Shown here in pieces: positions 21,400-30,565 of a stretch of DNA of 47,451 nt. Under the pieces are notes generated by a model that was not told the DNA's origin, did no database searches, and was given only the letters and a program-made list of their open reading frames with translations. Origin of the DNA: a virus. A program made the position numbers and the translations under genes. The stretch covers positions 1 to 47,451 of the IMG/VR virus record IMGVR_UViG_3300018048_002465. The stretch is one strand, 5' to 3'. The first letter of the stretch is position 1. The number at the start of each line of letters is the position of its first letter.

Positions 21400-21811
21400 A
21401 GAACAAATGAGTAAAGAAGCTACAGAGCAGCAAAATGAAGTAATGCTTTTGACTAGACGTCAAAGACGATACATGCTTAAACAAAGAGGAGTACTTCAAG
21501 TTATTTCGAAACTTCCATTTCTTGGAGAAGTAAGAACAAATTTGCGTAGACAAAACATGGAAAATGGAAGAAAGCTACACGAACAGCACATGGATATTTT
21601 AGAATCTAGAAATGCAGAAATCCTAGAAGCAAAGCTAGAGTCTGTAAAGCAAACCTGGTCTAATATTGGTTATAATGCTGAAGAAATTAAACTTCTTGAA
21701 GAAGCATGGGCTCTCTTGACTGTTAAAGATAAAGAAACATATCGAGAAGATAAGAAAAAAGCTAGATCTTTAATGAGAAACGCTAGTGAATTAAAAAAAT
21801 CTAGAGGATAA
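21392..21811 (+). CDS. Unknown charged helical protein (139 aa)
   Basis: The start region repeats ATGAGTAAAGAA at 21392 and 21407, so initiation could occur at either site, giving MSKEQ or MSKEA. The product is helical and basic (LLTRRQRRYMLKQRG, EDKKKARSLMRNASELKKSRG). It may bind nucleic acid or act as an assembly chaperone; no family is recognised. Confidence 0.55.
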   Translation: MSKEQMSKEATEQQNEVMLLTRRQRRYMLKQRGVLQVISKLPFLGEVRTNLRRQNMENGRKLHEQHMDILESRNAEILEAKLESVKQTWSNIGYNAEEIKLLEEAWALLTVKDKETYREDKKKARSLMRNASELKKSRG

Positions 21812-22138
21812 ATGGTTTCTATCACTATAGAACCGGCAGATAACGGAGTCGTTAAAGTTGTATATGACGACTCCGTTAACGGCGCCGGCGAAGAATTTGT
21901 CGCTAGAAAAGTATATGACTTTGATAGAGATCAAACTTCAAAAGATTCAATTGTTGATTTTTTAACAGATGTTATGTTAGATCTAGGAATTGAGTCAGGT
22001 ACTAAACTTGATAAGTATCGAGTTTCCGTTATTAAGCAATGGGGTGATATATCCCTACATAACGAAGACGACATTAAAAAAAGAATAGAAACCCTTCAAA
22101 AAGAAATTAATTCTTTAGAAGGAGTTATTAAAAAATGA
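21812..22138 (+). CDS. Unknown protein (108 aa)
   Basis: This small protein has an N-terminal beta stretch (VSITIEPADNGVVKVVYDD) and a C-terminal coiled coil (IKKRIETLQKEINSLEGVIKK). The message contains a 12-bp inverted repeat close to the start (21841-21852 with 21867-21878). The start directly follows the preceding stop and the end overlaps the next ATG as ATGA. Confidence 0.55.
   Translation: MVSITIEPADNGVVKVVYDDSVNGAGEEFVARKVYDFDRDQTSKDSIVDFLTDVMLDLGIESGTKLDKYRVSVIKQWGDISLHNEDDIKKRIETLQKEINSLEGVIKK
21841..21878 (+). repeat. 12-bp inverted repeat inside a coding region
   Basis: TAACGGAGTCGT (21841-21852) and ACGACTCCGTTA (21867-21878) would form a 12-bp hairpin with a 14-base loop, 30 bases after a start codon. 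It is more GC-rich than its surroundings. It codes for protein on both arms, so an mRNA structure role is possible. Confidence 0.6.
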
Positions 22139-22533
22139 CATTAAAAGTAGCAGGCATATGGTGTAAAACTAAATCTGAATTTGATAGACATGTCAGATCA
22201 AATTCATATGATTTGGTAATTTCTCATAATGAGATATTTACACGCCTGCTTAAAAGCGATCCAGATGATAACGAACCATCTGATGTTTTAATATCTCTTT
22301 ATATACAAAAACTATTTAAGAATATTGAAACTAAATTTGAAGGTAAACCACGCGTAAATGTTGCCTTTTTATTTAAGAATTTAGATAAGGATACTGTAGA
22401 TAATTTTAGATCTTTTATTGATAATTTATTCGAAAATAATTTTGTAGATCTAGTTATAATCGACAGATGTGACTATCCAAAAAAAGGAGTTCTTAGTAAA
22501 TTTGATGCTGTTAAATTTATAGATAATGATTAA
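22135..22533 (+). CDS. Unknown protein (132 aa)
   Basis: This predicted alpha/beta protein has strands VAGIWC, YDLVISH, VNVAFLFKNL and VDLVIID in a regular order, suggesting a Rossmann-like small fold, but no nucleotide motif is visible. It overlaps both neighbours by 4-8 bases. Confidence 0.55.
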   Translation: MTLKVAGIWCKTKSEFDRHVRSNSYDLVISHNEIFTRLLKSDPDDNEPSDVLISLYIQKLFKNIETKFEGKPRVNVAFLFKNLDKDTVDNFRSFIDNLFENNFVDLVIIDRCDYPKKGVLSKFDAVKFIDND

Positions 22534-23131
22534 GCATAAAATTTTTTCAAAAGGTGAATACGTACAAGCTTTAATTTCAACAACACAACAACCAAATATC
22601 CTCATACCAGTTCGAGGTATGATTTATGACGTTAAGTTTGACGATCTCAATCCACAGTATCAGATTAGAATTAAAAAGTTTTATGATAATATTTACTTTT
22701 TAAAGCAAAATCTTTTTGGGGGTAGATTTATAAGAGATTTTGAAGGTAAAGAAACTCGCATTAATGCAAAGCGTGTAAACTACAAAAATTCTGATGACCT
22801 AATTCAAAATTTATTTGATGGTCCTAATTGGAAAAAATACACTATTATTGTAGATTCTATATTTTGCACAAAGACTTTAGACCAACAGCAAGAATTATTT
22901 AATAATTTACAAACTTTTCTGATAGAACAGAAAATAAAAGATATTTATGAGATGTCTACTCGACAGCCATATCGAGCGTCTAATGGTGAATATTCATTTA
23001 ATTCGAAGGGTGAATTTATAACACATCTTAAAAAGTTTTTAGGGGAAAGAATGCCAGATAGCGAGGAATGGTTAGAAAATATGTTCTATAATCCAACTTC
23101 TAGAGAAATGGATATGGGAGAGTGGAAGTAG
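22526..23131 (+). CDS. Unknown protein (201 aa)
   Basis: The N-terminal part is beta-rich (KGEYVQALISTTQQPNILIP, GMIYDVKFDD) and the C-terminal part helical (DQQQELFNNLQTFLIEQKIKDIYE). No family is recognised. As the last gene before the late-type element at 23147, it closes the small-gene cluster that follows the helicase. Confidence 0.55.
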   Translation: MIKHKIFSKGEYVQALISTTQQPNILIPVRGMIYDVKFDDLNPQYQIRIKKFYDNIYFLKQNLFGGRFIRDFEGKETRINAKRVNYKNSDDLIQNLFDGPNWKKYTIIVDSIFCTKTLDQQQELFNNLQTFLIEQKIKDIYEMSTRQPYRASNGEYSFNSKGEFITHLKKFLGERMPDSEEWLENMFYNPTSREMDMGEWK

Positions 23132-23146
23132 TAACATATTAACTGG

Positions 23147-23158
23147 GATATATAAATA
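23147..23158 (+). promoter_or_regulatory. Late-promoter-like element before the tail module
   Basis: GATATATAAATA (23147-23158) includes TATAAATA (23151-23158), the exact T4 late core. ATG follows at 23174. The first ATATCCC of the transcript pairs with GGGATAT around 23145, giving a small hairpin that overlaps the element. Confidence 0.55.
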
Positions 23159-23173
23159 AAAATATCCCAATAT

Positions 23174-24952
23174 ATGTCAATAATTACTGCTATTACAGAC
23201 GCTATTCCTGGTAGTTCTTCAGCCCTACAATATGTCGGCAAAAATGGAGATCTATACTTATACAGAGAGGTTTTAAGCGGCAGAGAATTTACATCCTCAA
23301 ATATAATCGAAGGGGCTAAAGATAATCCAGTAGAAGAAAACGGAGAGGCAACGCCGTCGGGAAGAACTATTCTGCAGGACATTAATGCTGATTCTAAAGG
23401 ATTTTATGGAGGTCAAACTGAACAACAAGCTAGAAAGTATCAAGTTAATGTCGAGACTTCTGGGTCAGGCAGTACTGGAAAAACAGAAGATGCAGGAGAT
23501 ACGGTCGACCCTGGACAGGCAGTTAATTCAAAATTTAATAGATGGAATTTATTTAAGACTAATAACATTAGAGGAAAAAGCGGGATTGAAACAACCTCTA
23601 ATAAAGAAGAGATGTCAAAATCTCTATATGGTCCACCTACAATAAACGGTGCTGTTAACCCAATTATTAATCCAACTGCTAGGAACATTGTAGAAGAGGT
23701 AAAAAAGTCTTCATCTAGTTTAGGATATGATTATGACTTAACTGATTTTATACAGTGTGAACATTATGGAGCAATTAGTAATAACTATCTGCTAACTTTA
23801 CGAAGGTTTCCATACGCAACCCCAGATGACATAATTAGTCCTAGGACCTTTGATAATACAGGAAAGGCAATTGATGCTCACCAACCTGATTTGGCAAGAG
23901 CAGTAACTTGGCTTTCACCACATCTTGGTAATGAATTAAAATCTATTGTTCAATTTAAAGTTGGATTCAAGTGGAAAGATGTAGAATCACAACTACAAGA
24001 AATACAATCTTCTAAAGGAAATCGAGGGGCTTTAGGTGCTGCAATTGACGGTAGCCCTCTTCTTTCTGCAATTCAAGGTGGTCTATCGGGTAGAAGTGCT
24101 GAAGAATCAGCAATGATTCAAAGCAGGGGAGCTGGATATGACCCTACAAAAGAAACTTACCCGAATAAAGTTTTTGGACCATACAATATTATAAAAAATG
24201 TTCTTTCTCGAGATCAAGGTTTAATCTTTGAACAAGATTTTACCCTAACATTCCATTATGATATTAGAGGCTATGGCAATACATCACCTAAGGCTGCATT
24301 TATGGACACTATGGCTAATATTTTAGCCCTAACATATAATACAGCACCTTTCTGGGGAGGGGCAACCAGATACACTGGAAGTGGATCTACTGGTAAAAAA
24401 GGATTTGGAGATTATCAAAAGCTTAAAAATGGAGATTACGGTGGATTTTTAGGTAGTTTAAAGGACCAATTCATGGGAGCAATGTCTGGTGGATGGGAAG
24501 ATATTAGTAAAGGATTTGGTAATTCTAAAATATTAGATAATGTTATTGGAGGAGGATTGATGAAGTTATTTAATGGACCACAAGGGTCTCAAATTGCTGC
24601 TGCATTTGTTAGTGGAGATCCTACTGGACAATGGCACTTAACTGTCGGAAATCCTCTTGCACCAATGATGGTCATTGGAAATTTGGCACTACAAGATGCA
24701 AAATTTGAATTTGATGGACCTTTAGGGTATGAAGATTTTCCAAGTAAGCTAAAAGTTACAATAACTCTTAAACCTGGAAGACCTAGAGATAAGGGTGAAA
24801 TTGAAAGCATGTTTAACGCTGGTAGAGGAAGAATGTATATTCAACCTGAAAACGGACCACAGGCTCCGGATTCAAAAATTACAGATCCATATGGAAGAAA
24901 GGTTATGTCAGACGCAATGTATCGTAGATCTTCTGATATGAACGCTGGTTAA
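23174..24952 (+). CDS. Virion structural protein, probable tail tube/baseplate component
   Basis: This 592-residue protein opens the tail module. The N-terminal 170 residues are low-complexity and G/S/N-rich. The middle (YDLTDFIQCEHYGAISNNYL, then LRRFPYATPDD) and the C-terminal block (GQWHLTVGNPLAPMMVIGNL, LKVTITLKPGRPRDKGEIESMFNAGRGRMY) look like a conserved structural fold seen in large T4-like phages. A hydrophobic G-rich segment lies near 430-480. By position beside LysM-like, hub and spike genes it may match T4 gp48 or gp54 (tube initiation), but I cannot show homology. Confidence 0.6.
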   Translation: MSIITAITDAIPGSSSALQYVGKNGDLYLYREVLSGREFTSSNIIEGAKDNPVEENGEATPSGRTILQDINADSKGFYGGQTEQQARKYQVNVETSGSGSTGKTEDAGDTVDPGQAVNSKFNRWNLFKTNNIRGKSGIETTSNKEEMSKSLYGPPTINGAVNPIINPTARNIVEEVKKSSSSLGYDYDLTDFIQCEHYGAISNNYLLTLRRFPYATPDDIISPRTFDNTGKAIDAHQPDLARAVTWLSPHLGNELKSIVQFKVGFKWKDVESQLQEIQSSKGNRGALGAAIDGSPLLSAIQGGLSGRSAEESAMIQSRGAGYDPTKETYPNKVFGPYNIIKNVLSRDQGLIFEQDFTLTFHYDIRGYGNTSPKAAFMDTMANILALTYNTAPFWGGATRYTGSGSTGKKGFGDYQKLKNGDYGGFLGSLKDQFMGAMSGGWEDISKGFGNSKILDNVIGGGLMKLFNGPQGSQIAAAFVSGDPTGQWHLTVGNPLAPMMVIGNLALQDAKFEFDGPLGYEDFPSKLKVTITLKPGRPRDKGEIESMFNAGRGRMYIQPENGPQAPDSKITDPYGRKVMSDAMYRRSSDMNAG

Positions 24953-24967
24953 TATAATTTTAGTTAC

Positions 24968-25525
24968 ATGAATTTAAAGACAATACTTGACAAAATTACA
25001 GATGGAACTAAATTAATTCTTTCAGTTCCTACTATATTATTTAGCGATAAAGATAACGCTATTATTGAAGCGGAACATGTTGTTAATGATTACGAACAGG
25101 CAAGGCCAGATCTTATAGCCGCAAAACACTATGGTGATCCAACTGCATTAGATATTATACTTAAGTACAATAATATTTCAGACCCATTTTCAATAAAGGA
25201 AGGCGAGAAAATTATTGTTCCAATTAGAGAAATACCTCTTGCAAAATATGAAAGACCTAAGCAAGTTGAAGAGAACATTGTAAAGCAACAATTTATCGAT
25301 ACTAAAAGATTAAGTAAAAAGGATCAAAATAGGATTAAAACTCTTCAAAAGAAATATAATAAAGAAAACTTATTACCGCCAAACGTCCTTCCAGTTGGAA
25401 AAAAGACTTATAAAATTAATGCTGGAAAAATTACATTTGGTGTACAGGCTCAGAGTGATTCAGTTGTAGATGAAATACTTAAAGAATCTAAGTCAAACAT
25501 AAAGTCAAACATTAATCGATCATAA
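24968..25525 (+). CDS. LysM-like baseplate protein (gp53-like candidate)
   Basis: Residues 47-87 (RPDLIAAKHYGDPTALDIIL followed by KYN.ISDPFSIKEGEKIIVP) form a LysM-like module: a YGDP turn, an ILKYNxI helix end and the closing GExIIVP strand. T4 baseplate wedge protein gp53 carries a LysM-type domain of this kind, so a wedge or hub connector is likely. The rest is lysine-rich and extended. It lies 15 bases after the preceding gene and 7 before the hub gene. Confidence 0.6.
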   Translation: MNLKTILDKITDGTKLILSVPTILFSDKDNAIIEAEHVVNDYEQARPDLIAAKHYGDPTALDIILKYNNISDPFSIKEGEKIIVPIREIPLAKYERPKQVEENIVKQQFIDTKRLSKKDQNRIKTLQKKYNKENLLPPNVLPVGKKTYKINAGKITFGVQAQSDSVVDEILKESKSNIKSNINRS

Positions 25526-25532
25526 GGTTAAA

Positions 25533-27047
25533 ATGGAATTAGATAACAACATATTAGCTCTAATTGAGCCTTCTATTCAACCTAAAAAGATTGAAACTCC
25601 TTCATTTGAAGAAGGTAATGGTGAGACTGATAAAGTTTCAAAGACATTCGGTATTGACCAACCTGTAATATTTATGAATAATTATAAGTTTGAAAAAACC
25701 GATATTCTTCAATTTGAATTATCTAATAGCGGATTTTTACCAACATGTGACGTTACTATAGTAGATACTAAAAATGTATTTGCCGTTGATGCTTTTCCTA
25801 GAGACGGCGATAATTTTACAGTTTTTATAAATTCAAAAAACGAGAGTACTTTTAAATCCATTCACATGGATTTTGAAGTTTTAAATATAGCAGCAGTTCC
25901 TAAAAAAGAAGGAGATCCTAAAAAGATTTCAATAAGTGGAAGGGTAAAAATTCCTAGGATATTTTCTGAAAATTGTCAGTTTTTAGAAGAAAATACATCA
26001 ATAGAACATATTAAAAAAGTTTCTGAAGAATTAGGATTAGGATTAGCTTCAAATATAACCGAGACAACCGATCCTCAAGTTAGAATACAGGCATATATTA
26101 ATTATGTTGATTTTATAGGAAATATTGTAAAGTCATCGTATGTTTCTGATGATTCTTTTCAAACCCACTTCGTAGATCCGTATTATTATTTAAATTTTAT
26201 AGATGTAAACAGAATTTTAAATTCTAAAAATCTTTCATTAGATGAACTTCAAGACAATATGACTTCTTTAAATACTAGCATGGCAGAAGAAAACCATACT
26301 GATGAAAGTATTGATTCAACTGAAACAAAACTTATTTTAACAAATAATGTACAGTTAAAACCAACTAATCAATATATTGCTAAGTATGAAATTGAAAATA
26401 AATCAAACATCGTAGTAGAAGCACATGGTCATTTTAGAGATGTTCAAATTTATGATGACAATGCAGAGTCTCCAGATGAAAGATTAGATGAATTTACAGT
26501 TGAAGCACTTAGTGCTAATGCAGAAAATTTAAAAGATATTGAAGAACCTTTAAAAGGAAATAGAGAATCTGAAGAATATTCTAGCTTAATTAAACATAAA
26601 TATATGGGAAGACAAGACGTTGGCACAGAAGGTTTAGGAAATGTCCACCAGAATCATATATTTTCACAGCTACATAATATTAGAAATATTGATGAAACTC
26701 AAAAATTAAAGCTAAAAATAACTTTAGAATCTTTTAACCCATCTCTTTATAGATTTCAAAAAATACCAGTACTTCTATATCACACGGATTCAAGAGCAAT
26801 TAAAGGTGCCCAAAATCTAGAAGAAGCAAAAAAAGATAAAGGATTTACAGATTCTAGTGTAGATATTCCAAAAAGTGACGAAAAAGAACCAGATCAAATG
26901 CTAGACCAATTTCTTTCTGGTTACTATTTAATAGAATCAATTGATATTGTATATAGAATGAAAAGAAGTAACTTTTATCAAGAAGTTACATTAATTAGAA
27001 GGGAATGGCCGGCAAGAATGTCTGCAGTAAATTCAATAAATACATAA
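25533..27047 (+). CDS. Baseplate hub protein (gp27/gpD-like)
   Basis: This 504-residue protein resembles hub proteins of contractile tails. The first 110 residues (LQFELSNSGFLPTCDVTIVD, then DNFTVFINS) match the first hub beta-barrel pattern. A second domain follows (SGRVKIPRIFSENCQFLEEN...ELGLGL), and the C-terminal GYYLIESIDIVYRMKRSNFYQEVTLIRREWPA is the usual closing strand region. A D/E-rich insertion is visible near 240-330. It lies next to the gp5-like spike two genes on, as expected for a spike-bearing hub trimer. Confidence 0.65.
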   Translation: MELDNNILALIEPSIQPKKIETPSFEEGNGETDKVSKTFGIDQPVIFMNNYKFEKTDILQFELSNSGFLPTCDVTIVDTKNVFAVDAFPRDGDNFTVFINSKNESTFKSIHMDFEVLNIAAVPKKEGDPKKISISGRVKIPRIFSENCQFLEENTSIEHIKKVSEELGLGLASNITETTDPQVRIQAYINYVDFIGNIVKSSYVSDDSFQTHFVDPYYYLNFIDVNRILNSKNLSLDELQDNMTSLNTSMAEENHTDESIDSTETKLILTNNVQLKPTNQYIAKYEIENKSNIVVEAHGHFRDVQIYDDNAESPDERLDEFTVEALSANAENLKDIEEPLKGNRESEEYSSLIKHKYMGRQDVGTEGLGNVHQNHIFSQLHNIRNIDETQKLKLKITLESFNPSLYRFQKIPVLLYHTDSRAIKGAQNLEEAKKDKGFTDSSVDIPKSDEKEPDQMLDQFLSGYYLIESIDIVYRMKRSNFYQEVTLIRREWPARMSAVNSINT

Positions 27048-27055
27048 ATTAGAAT

Positions 27056-28312
27056 ATGCAAGATTTTAAATCCATAAATGATTTTAGAAAAGGGTATCGC
27101 TATAGTAATATGGCGGAAGATCCTACATACTTGTCGTTCTTTTTTATGTTTGATTACTATTCTGAAGAATCTCCTCTTTTTAATGGAGAGGCTCTTAATT
27201 ATCTTAGAAATGTTATACAAGATGAAGAAAGAGCGACATCGCTTGAAAATTTTATCAAAATTTTAAAAAGAGTAAATAGTGAGCTTCCTTGGTTTTGGCA
27301 AAGTGTTTCTGGTTTAGATGCTACCCGAAAATATGGAAAACTTGCAGAACCTTATTGGGGAGCAGGTGATCCAGCACTTGAAATAAGTTGTTTAGAGACT
27401 GTAGAGCTAACTACTTCTGGGATGATAGATTTATATAAAAGAGCAGCCTTTGATTTTGATAGATGGGTTGAAGTTTTACCAAAAAACATTAGGCGTTTTA
27501 GAATGTGGGTTTGGGTTTCTGAAGTAAGAGATTTTGCGGTATCATCTGCTCAAAGATTTTCAAATGGAGCCGCACAATTAACAGGTAATGAAAACTTAGA
27601 CGTTTTTGGAAAAGATAATAGCGTTAAAAATGTTAGACCATTTTTTAAAGTAGAATTAGGATATTGTCAATTTGATCCAGACTCAACTGATAGCATTTTT
27701 GCTGATCTTTCTAGGAGCCCATCTGAGCCAGCTGCTCCAAAAATTAAAATATTTTTTGAAAATGCTTCATATACAGGAGAGTATGCAAATAATGCCATTA
27801 AAGATGACAGAACTTTAGGCCAAATGATAGGTGACGTTGCTAAAGAAAAAGCGGGACAGGTTGTTAGTGGTGCTATTGATAGGACAGTTGATAATGTTAT
27901 AGCGCGAGCTCTTTTAGGAAATGTACATGGATTAAATTTGGCATCTTCAATTCAGGATGCAGTAAGCACGGGGTCTATTAATGGTATTGCTAACCTAGTA
28001 GGAAGTGCTGTTGGAAATGGAAATAATTCTAGTGGACCTTCAATAGGACTCGGAGAAGTATACGACCCAGTACCTCTTAAAAATGAGCAACCGATTAATG
28101 CTAATGCGTATGATTCAGTTCCAGGTCAAAAGCCTCCTCTAAATTATGAAAACGTGTATTCAGGATCTAATATTGTTGATAATGAAACTTTAGAAAGTTC
28201 AAATGTCTATGATACTACGCCAACAGATAATGATTCCCTTGGAAAAATTAGTGTTTATGATAGAACTGCACCGGATAGTGAAGGGCCTCTTAACGAAAAT
28301 GCACATAAATAA
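27056..28312 (+). CDS. Baseplate/tail structural protein with C-terminal 16-residue repeats
   Basis: This 418-residue protein sits between hub and spike genes. Residues 1-160 hold a W-rich conserved-looking block (NSELPWFWQSVSGLDA, MIDLYKRAAFDFDRWVEVLP.NIRRFRMWVWVSEVRD) seen in structural proteins of large T4-like phages. Residues 250-330 are A/G-rich and helical. Residues 334-418 are five tandem repeats of 16-17 residues, each starting (N/S/E)-(V/A)-Y-(D/S). Such a tail may contact several identical subunits or the spike. The T4 equivalent is unclear (gp48 or gp54 are candidates). Confidence 0.6.
   Translation: MQDFKSINDFRKGYRYSNMAEDPTYLSFFFMFDYYSEESPLFNGEALNYLRNVIQDEERATSLENFIKILKRVNSELPWFWQSVSGLDATRKYGKLAEPYWGAGDPALEISCLETVELTTSGMIDLYKRAAFDFDRWVEVLPKNIRRFRMWVWVSEVRDFAVSSAQRFSNGAAQLTGNENLDVFGKDNSVKNVRPFFKVELGYCQFDPDSTDSIFADLSRSPSEPAAPKIKIFFENASYTGEYANNAIKDDRTLGQMIGDVAKEKAGQVVSGAIDRTVDNVIARALLGNVHGLNLASSIQDAVSTGSINGIANLVGSAVGNGNNSSGPSIGLGEVYDPVPLKNEQPINANAYDSVPGQKPPLNYENVYSGSNIVDNETLESSNVYDTTPTDNDSLGKISVYDRTAPDSEGPLNENAHK
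28055..28309 (+). repeat. Tandem 48-base repeats coding for VYD units
   Basis: Four full units of 48 bases and one of 51, followed by a partial unit, code for EVYDPVP..., NAYDSVP..., NVYSGSN..., NVYDTTP... and SVYDRTA.... DNA identity is low while the protein pattern is kept, pointing to an old, functionally held repeat. Confidence 0.7.
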
Positions 28313-29010
28313 TGTCAACAACTACAGAGTTATATAAAGACAATATTAGAGATACTCATTGGATTGGCGAAGTAGTAGACAACGTGGATCCATTACTTAA
28401 CGGAAGGTGTAGAGTAAAAGTGTTTGGTAAATTTGATTTACTTCCAAATGAAGTTATTCCATGGGCAAGTCCTATGAATCGAGATACTTCTGGAAAGCAT
28501 TTTGTTCCAAGAATTGGAGACATTGTTGCTGTTAGATTTGATAATGGAGACGTTTATCACCCTGAATATTGGTTTCAGGTTAATCAAAATGAAGCACTTA
28601 AATCGGAAGTTTTACAAAACAGTGCTAACCCAGAAAACGTAGTGTCACTCGTGTATGACGAAGAAAGAGGGGTTAGATTATATTATTCCCCAGAAGATGG
28701 TTTAGTTATGACCACTGGAGAGTCCCAAACAGATGCCCCTATGATTAGATTTTCTACGGATGGAGAAATATTTATTAACTCTGATAAAATCTATATTGCA
28801 ACGTCTGGGACAGACACGACAGAGCCTGCAGTTAAAGGCCAAACTCTTGCTGATCTTTTATCTGAAATCATATCGCAGTTTAATGGACACACACATCCAA
28901 CTGGAGTTGGACCTTCCGGTCCTCCGCTTCCGCCTCAATTAGGAGCGATGCTTAACCTACAAACACAGATAAATAATAATACAGGACCTGGTTTTATTCA
29001 GCAAAAATAG
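28312..29010 (+). CDS. Baseplate central spike protein (gp5/gpV-like), no lysozyme domain
   Basis: This 232-residue protein has an N-terminal OB-fold (about 14-95: HWIGEVVDNVDPLLNGRCRV, then PWASPM and VGD-type GDIVAVRFDNGD). A beta-strand repeat region follows (about 110-160), and the end contains NGHTHPTGVGPSGPP (about 188-202). Histidine pairs of this HxH type bind iron in some spike tips. T4 gp5 (575 residues) carries a lysozyme domain between these parts; none is present here, so cell wall cutting must lie elsewhere or not be needed. Its start overlaps the preceding stop. Confidence 0.8.
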   Translation: MSTTTELYKDNIRDTHWIGEVVDNVDPLLNGRCRVKVFGKFDLLPNEVIPWASPMNRDTSGKHFVPRIGDIVAVRFDNGDVYHPEYWFQVNQNEALKSEVLQNSANPENVVSLVYDEERGVRLYYSPEDGLVMTTGESQTDAPMIRFSTDGEIFINSDKIYIATSGTDTTEPAVKGQTLADLLSEIISQFNGHTHPTGVGPSGPPLPPQLGAMLNLQTQINNNTGPGFIQQK

Positions 29011-29016
29011 TAAAAA

Positions 29017-29811
29017 ATGACATTTGATAAACTTATTGAAACCTACGAAGAAAGTTATATTGTAACATCGTCACATAGCACTGTTGCCGAAAATATTATT
29101 TTGGCATGTGAGGATTTGATTGCAAGAAGTTTAAAAACATCAAATGATAAAACTTTTAATTTTATTGGAGAGATAGAAAACTCTGGAGCTAAAGAAAACT
29201 TAAAAAATGCTCTATCTAGTGGAAACGTAGTCAGTGCATGTTCAACTATAGATCCTATTTTTACATCTAAAAAATCTGCTAAAAATTTTATATACGAGCA
29301 TATTTCTGAAGAATTTAATAACATAATAGTACTATCTTCAATTGGATTATTTAAAGGCAGCAAAAAATTGTATGATGAGCTAGCAAGTTTTAATAAAGAG
29401 GGTAGTAAAAGACCTATTACTTCTTCAGGGTCTAATATAATAATTAGACCTAAGCTTATTAAAGAAAAGTGTGAAGACTACATAAAATCTTTTAAAATGA
29501 GTGTAAATGGTAAGATTATTGTTGGTGAATATTTTGAAGAAGACGTGCTAATGCATGGAAATCAAGTTATTGGAACTGCTACTGAAGGAAATATTACATA
29601 TAATATTGAAAAGTCCGGTGATTTACCAAGCGATAAACATGCTAGAGATTCTATTTTATTTACTCTTATTGAGGGTCTAGATCAAAGAGTTGATTCAGGA
29701 GAAGTATCTAAATATGAGGTAATTGAAGGATCTGGAAAAACTACAATTAAGACGTATTTTAATGAACTTGATGACTATAATCAAGAATTAACCGTTAACT
29801 CTATTCTATAA
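29017..29811 (+). CDS. Unknown protein of the baseplate module (264 aa)
   Basis: A helical N-terminal half (AENIILACEDLIARSLKTS, NLKNALSSGNVVSACSTIDP) is followed by a beta-rich C-terminal half (VNGKIIVGEYFEEDVLMHGN, YEVIEGSGKTTIKTYFNEL). No family is recognised. Position between spike and S1 genes, 6 bases after one and overlapping the next by a single base, suggests a virion or assembly role. Confidence 0.55.
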   Translation: MTFDKLIETYEESYIVTSSHSTVAENIILACEDLIARSLKTSNDKTFNFIGEIENSGAKENLKNALSSGNVVSACSTIDPIFTSKKSAKNFIYEHISEEFNNIIVLSSIGLFKGSKKLYDELASFNKEGSKRPITSSGSNIIIRPKLIKEKCEDYIKSFKMSVNGKIIVGEYFEEDVLMHGNQVIGTATEGNITYNIEKSGDLPSDKHARDSILFTLIEGLDQRVDSGEVSKYEVIEGSGKTTIKTYFNELDDYNQELTVNSIL

Positions 29812-30524
29812 TGGCATTCGATTCTTTTAAAATTAATATGAATTTGTATTTTCAAGGAACTAACGGAACAGCGTCTGGTGTTATTCCAGCAGAAGATATG
29901 CCGTCTCCATTACTAATTCCGGAACCGGACCCTAATGACCCAACACAAACCGTTGAGGTTTTAGATATTGATTCTGAAATGAAAAAAACAGCTAATAAAA
30001 TAGCTGAAGAATATCATTTAGCAATCTCTACTGCAAGACAAGAACATTTAGGTACAATTAGACCTATTAATCCAGCAGTATACAATGCTGCAATGGAAAC
30101 AGCAAAACAAGGAATAGCAACTGCGATATTAGGGGTTCTTAAGACTATGCATTCTACTGGAATTAAGCCATCAATTCCTTTAATGTTGCCAATTGGTGCA
30201 GCAGTTGTTCTTTATTGGTCAACTACTCTTACTCCTGGATCTTTTTTACCAATTCCAACAATTCCACCAATAACAACTCCGGCCCCAGGAACTCTTGTTC
30301 TTTTCCCAGGAAACCCAGTTCCTGTTGCACGTGGATTTAAAAATGCATTTTCTAAATATGATAATGAACAAGATTTTAACACTGCTCTTTCTAAAATGTT
30401 AAATGATTTAGTAGAAGGTTTTCAAAATCACTTAGAAACAATAAGTGGAATTTATGTAGGTCTTGTGCCTGCTCCACCTGTTTTAATACCAACCGTAATA
30501 CCTTGGAAAGGAATCACGGTTTAA
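29811..30524 (+). CDS. Unknown structural protein (237 aa)
   Basis: It is rich in proline and aliphatic residues. A hydrophobic segment (PSIPLMLPIGAAVVLYWSTT, about 122-141) is followed by a P/T-rich stretch (LPIPTIPPITTPAPGTLVLF) and a helical end. The hydrophobic segment is flanked by prolines and may be buried in an assembly rather than cross a membrane. No family is recognised. Confidence 0.55.
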   Translation: MAFDSFKINMNLYFQGTNGTASGVIPAEDMPSPLLIPEPDPNDPTQTVEVLDIDSEMKKTANKIAEEYHLAISTARQEHLGTIRPINPAVYNAAMETAKQGIATAILGVLKTMHSTGIKPSIPLMLPIGAAVVLYWSTTLTPGSFLPIPTIPPITTPAPGTLVLFPGNPVPVARGFKNAFSKYDNEQDFNTALSKMLNDLVEGFQNHLETISGIYVGLVPAPPVLIPTVIPWKGITV

Positions 30525-30526
30525 TA

Positions 30527-30540
30527 GATATATAATATTG
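30527..30540 (+). promoter_or_regulatory. GATATATA late-promoter-like element before the S1 gene
   Basis: GATATATAATATTG lies 39 bases before ATG 30566, giving the S1-like gene its own late-type start inside the baseplate module. Confidence 0.5.
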
Positions 30541-30565
30541 TATTACACTTTAATCTAAAAAATAA

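Noticed and set aside
23385-23645. 86-codon + strand frame nested in the first tail-module gene
   Set aside because: Wholly inside a larger gene, and no leader or independent support.
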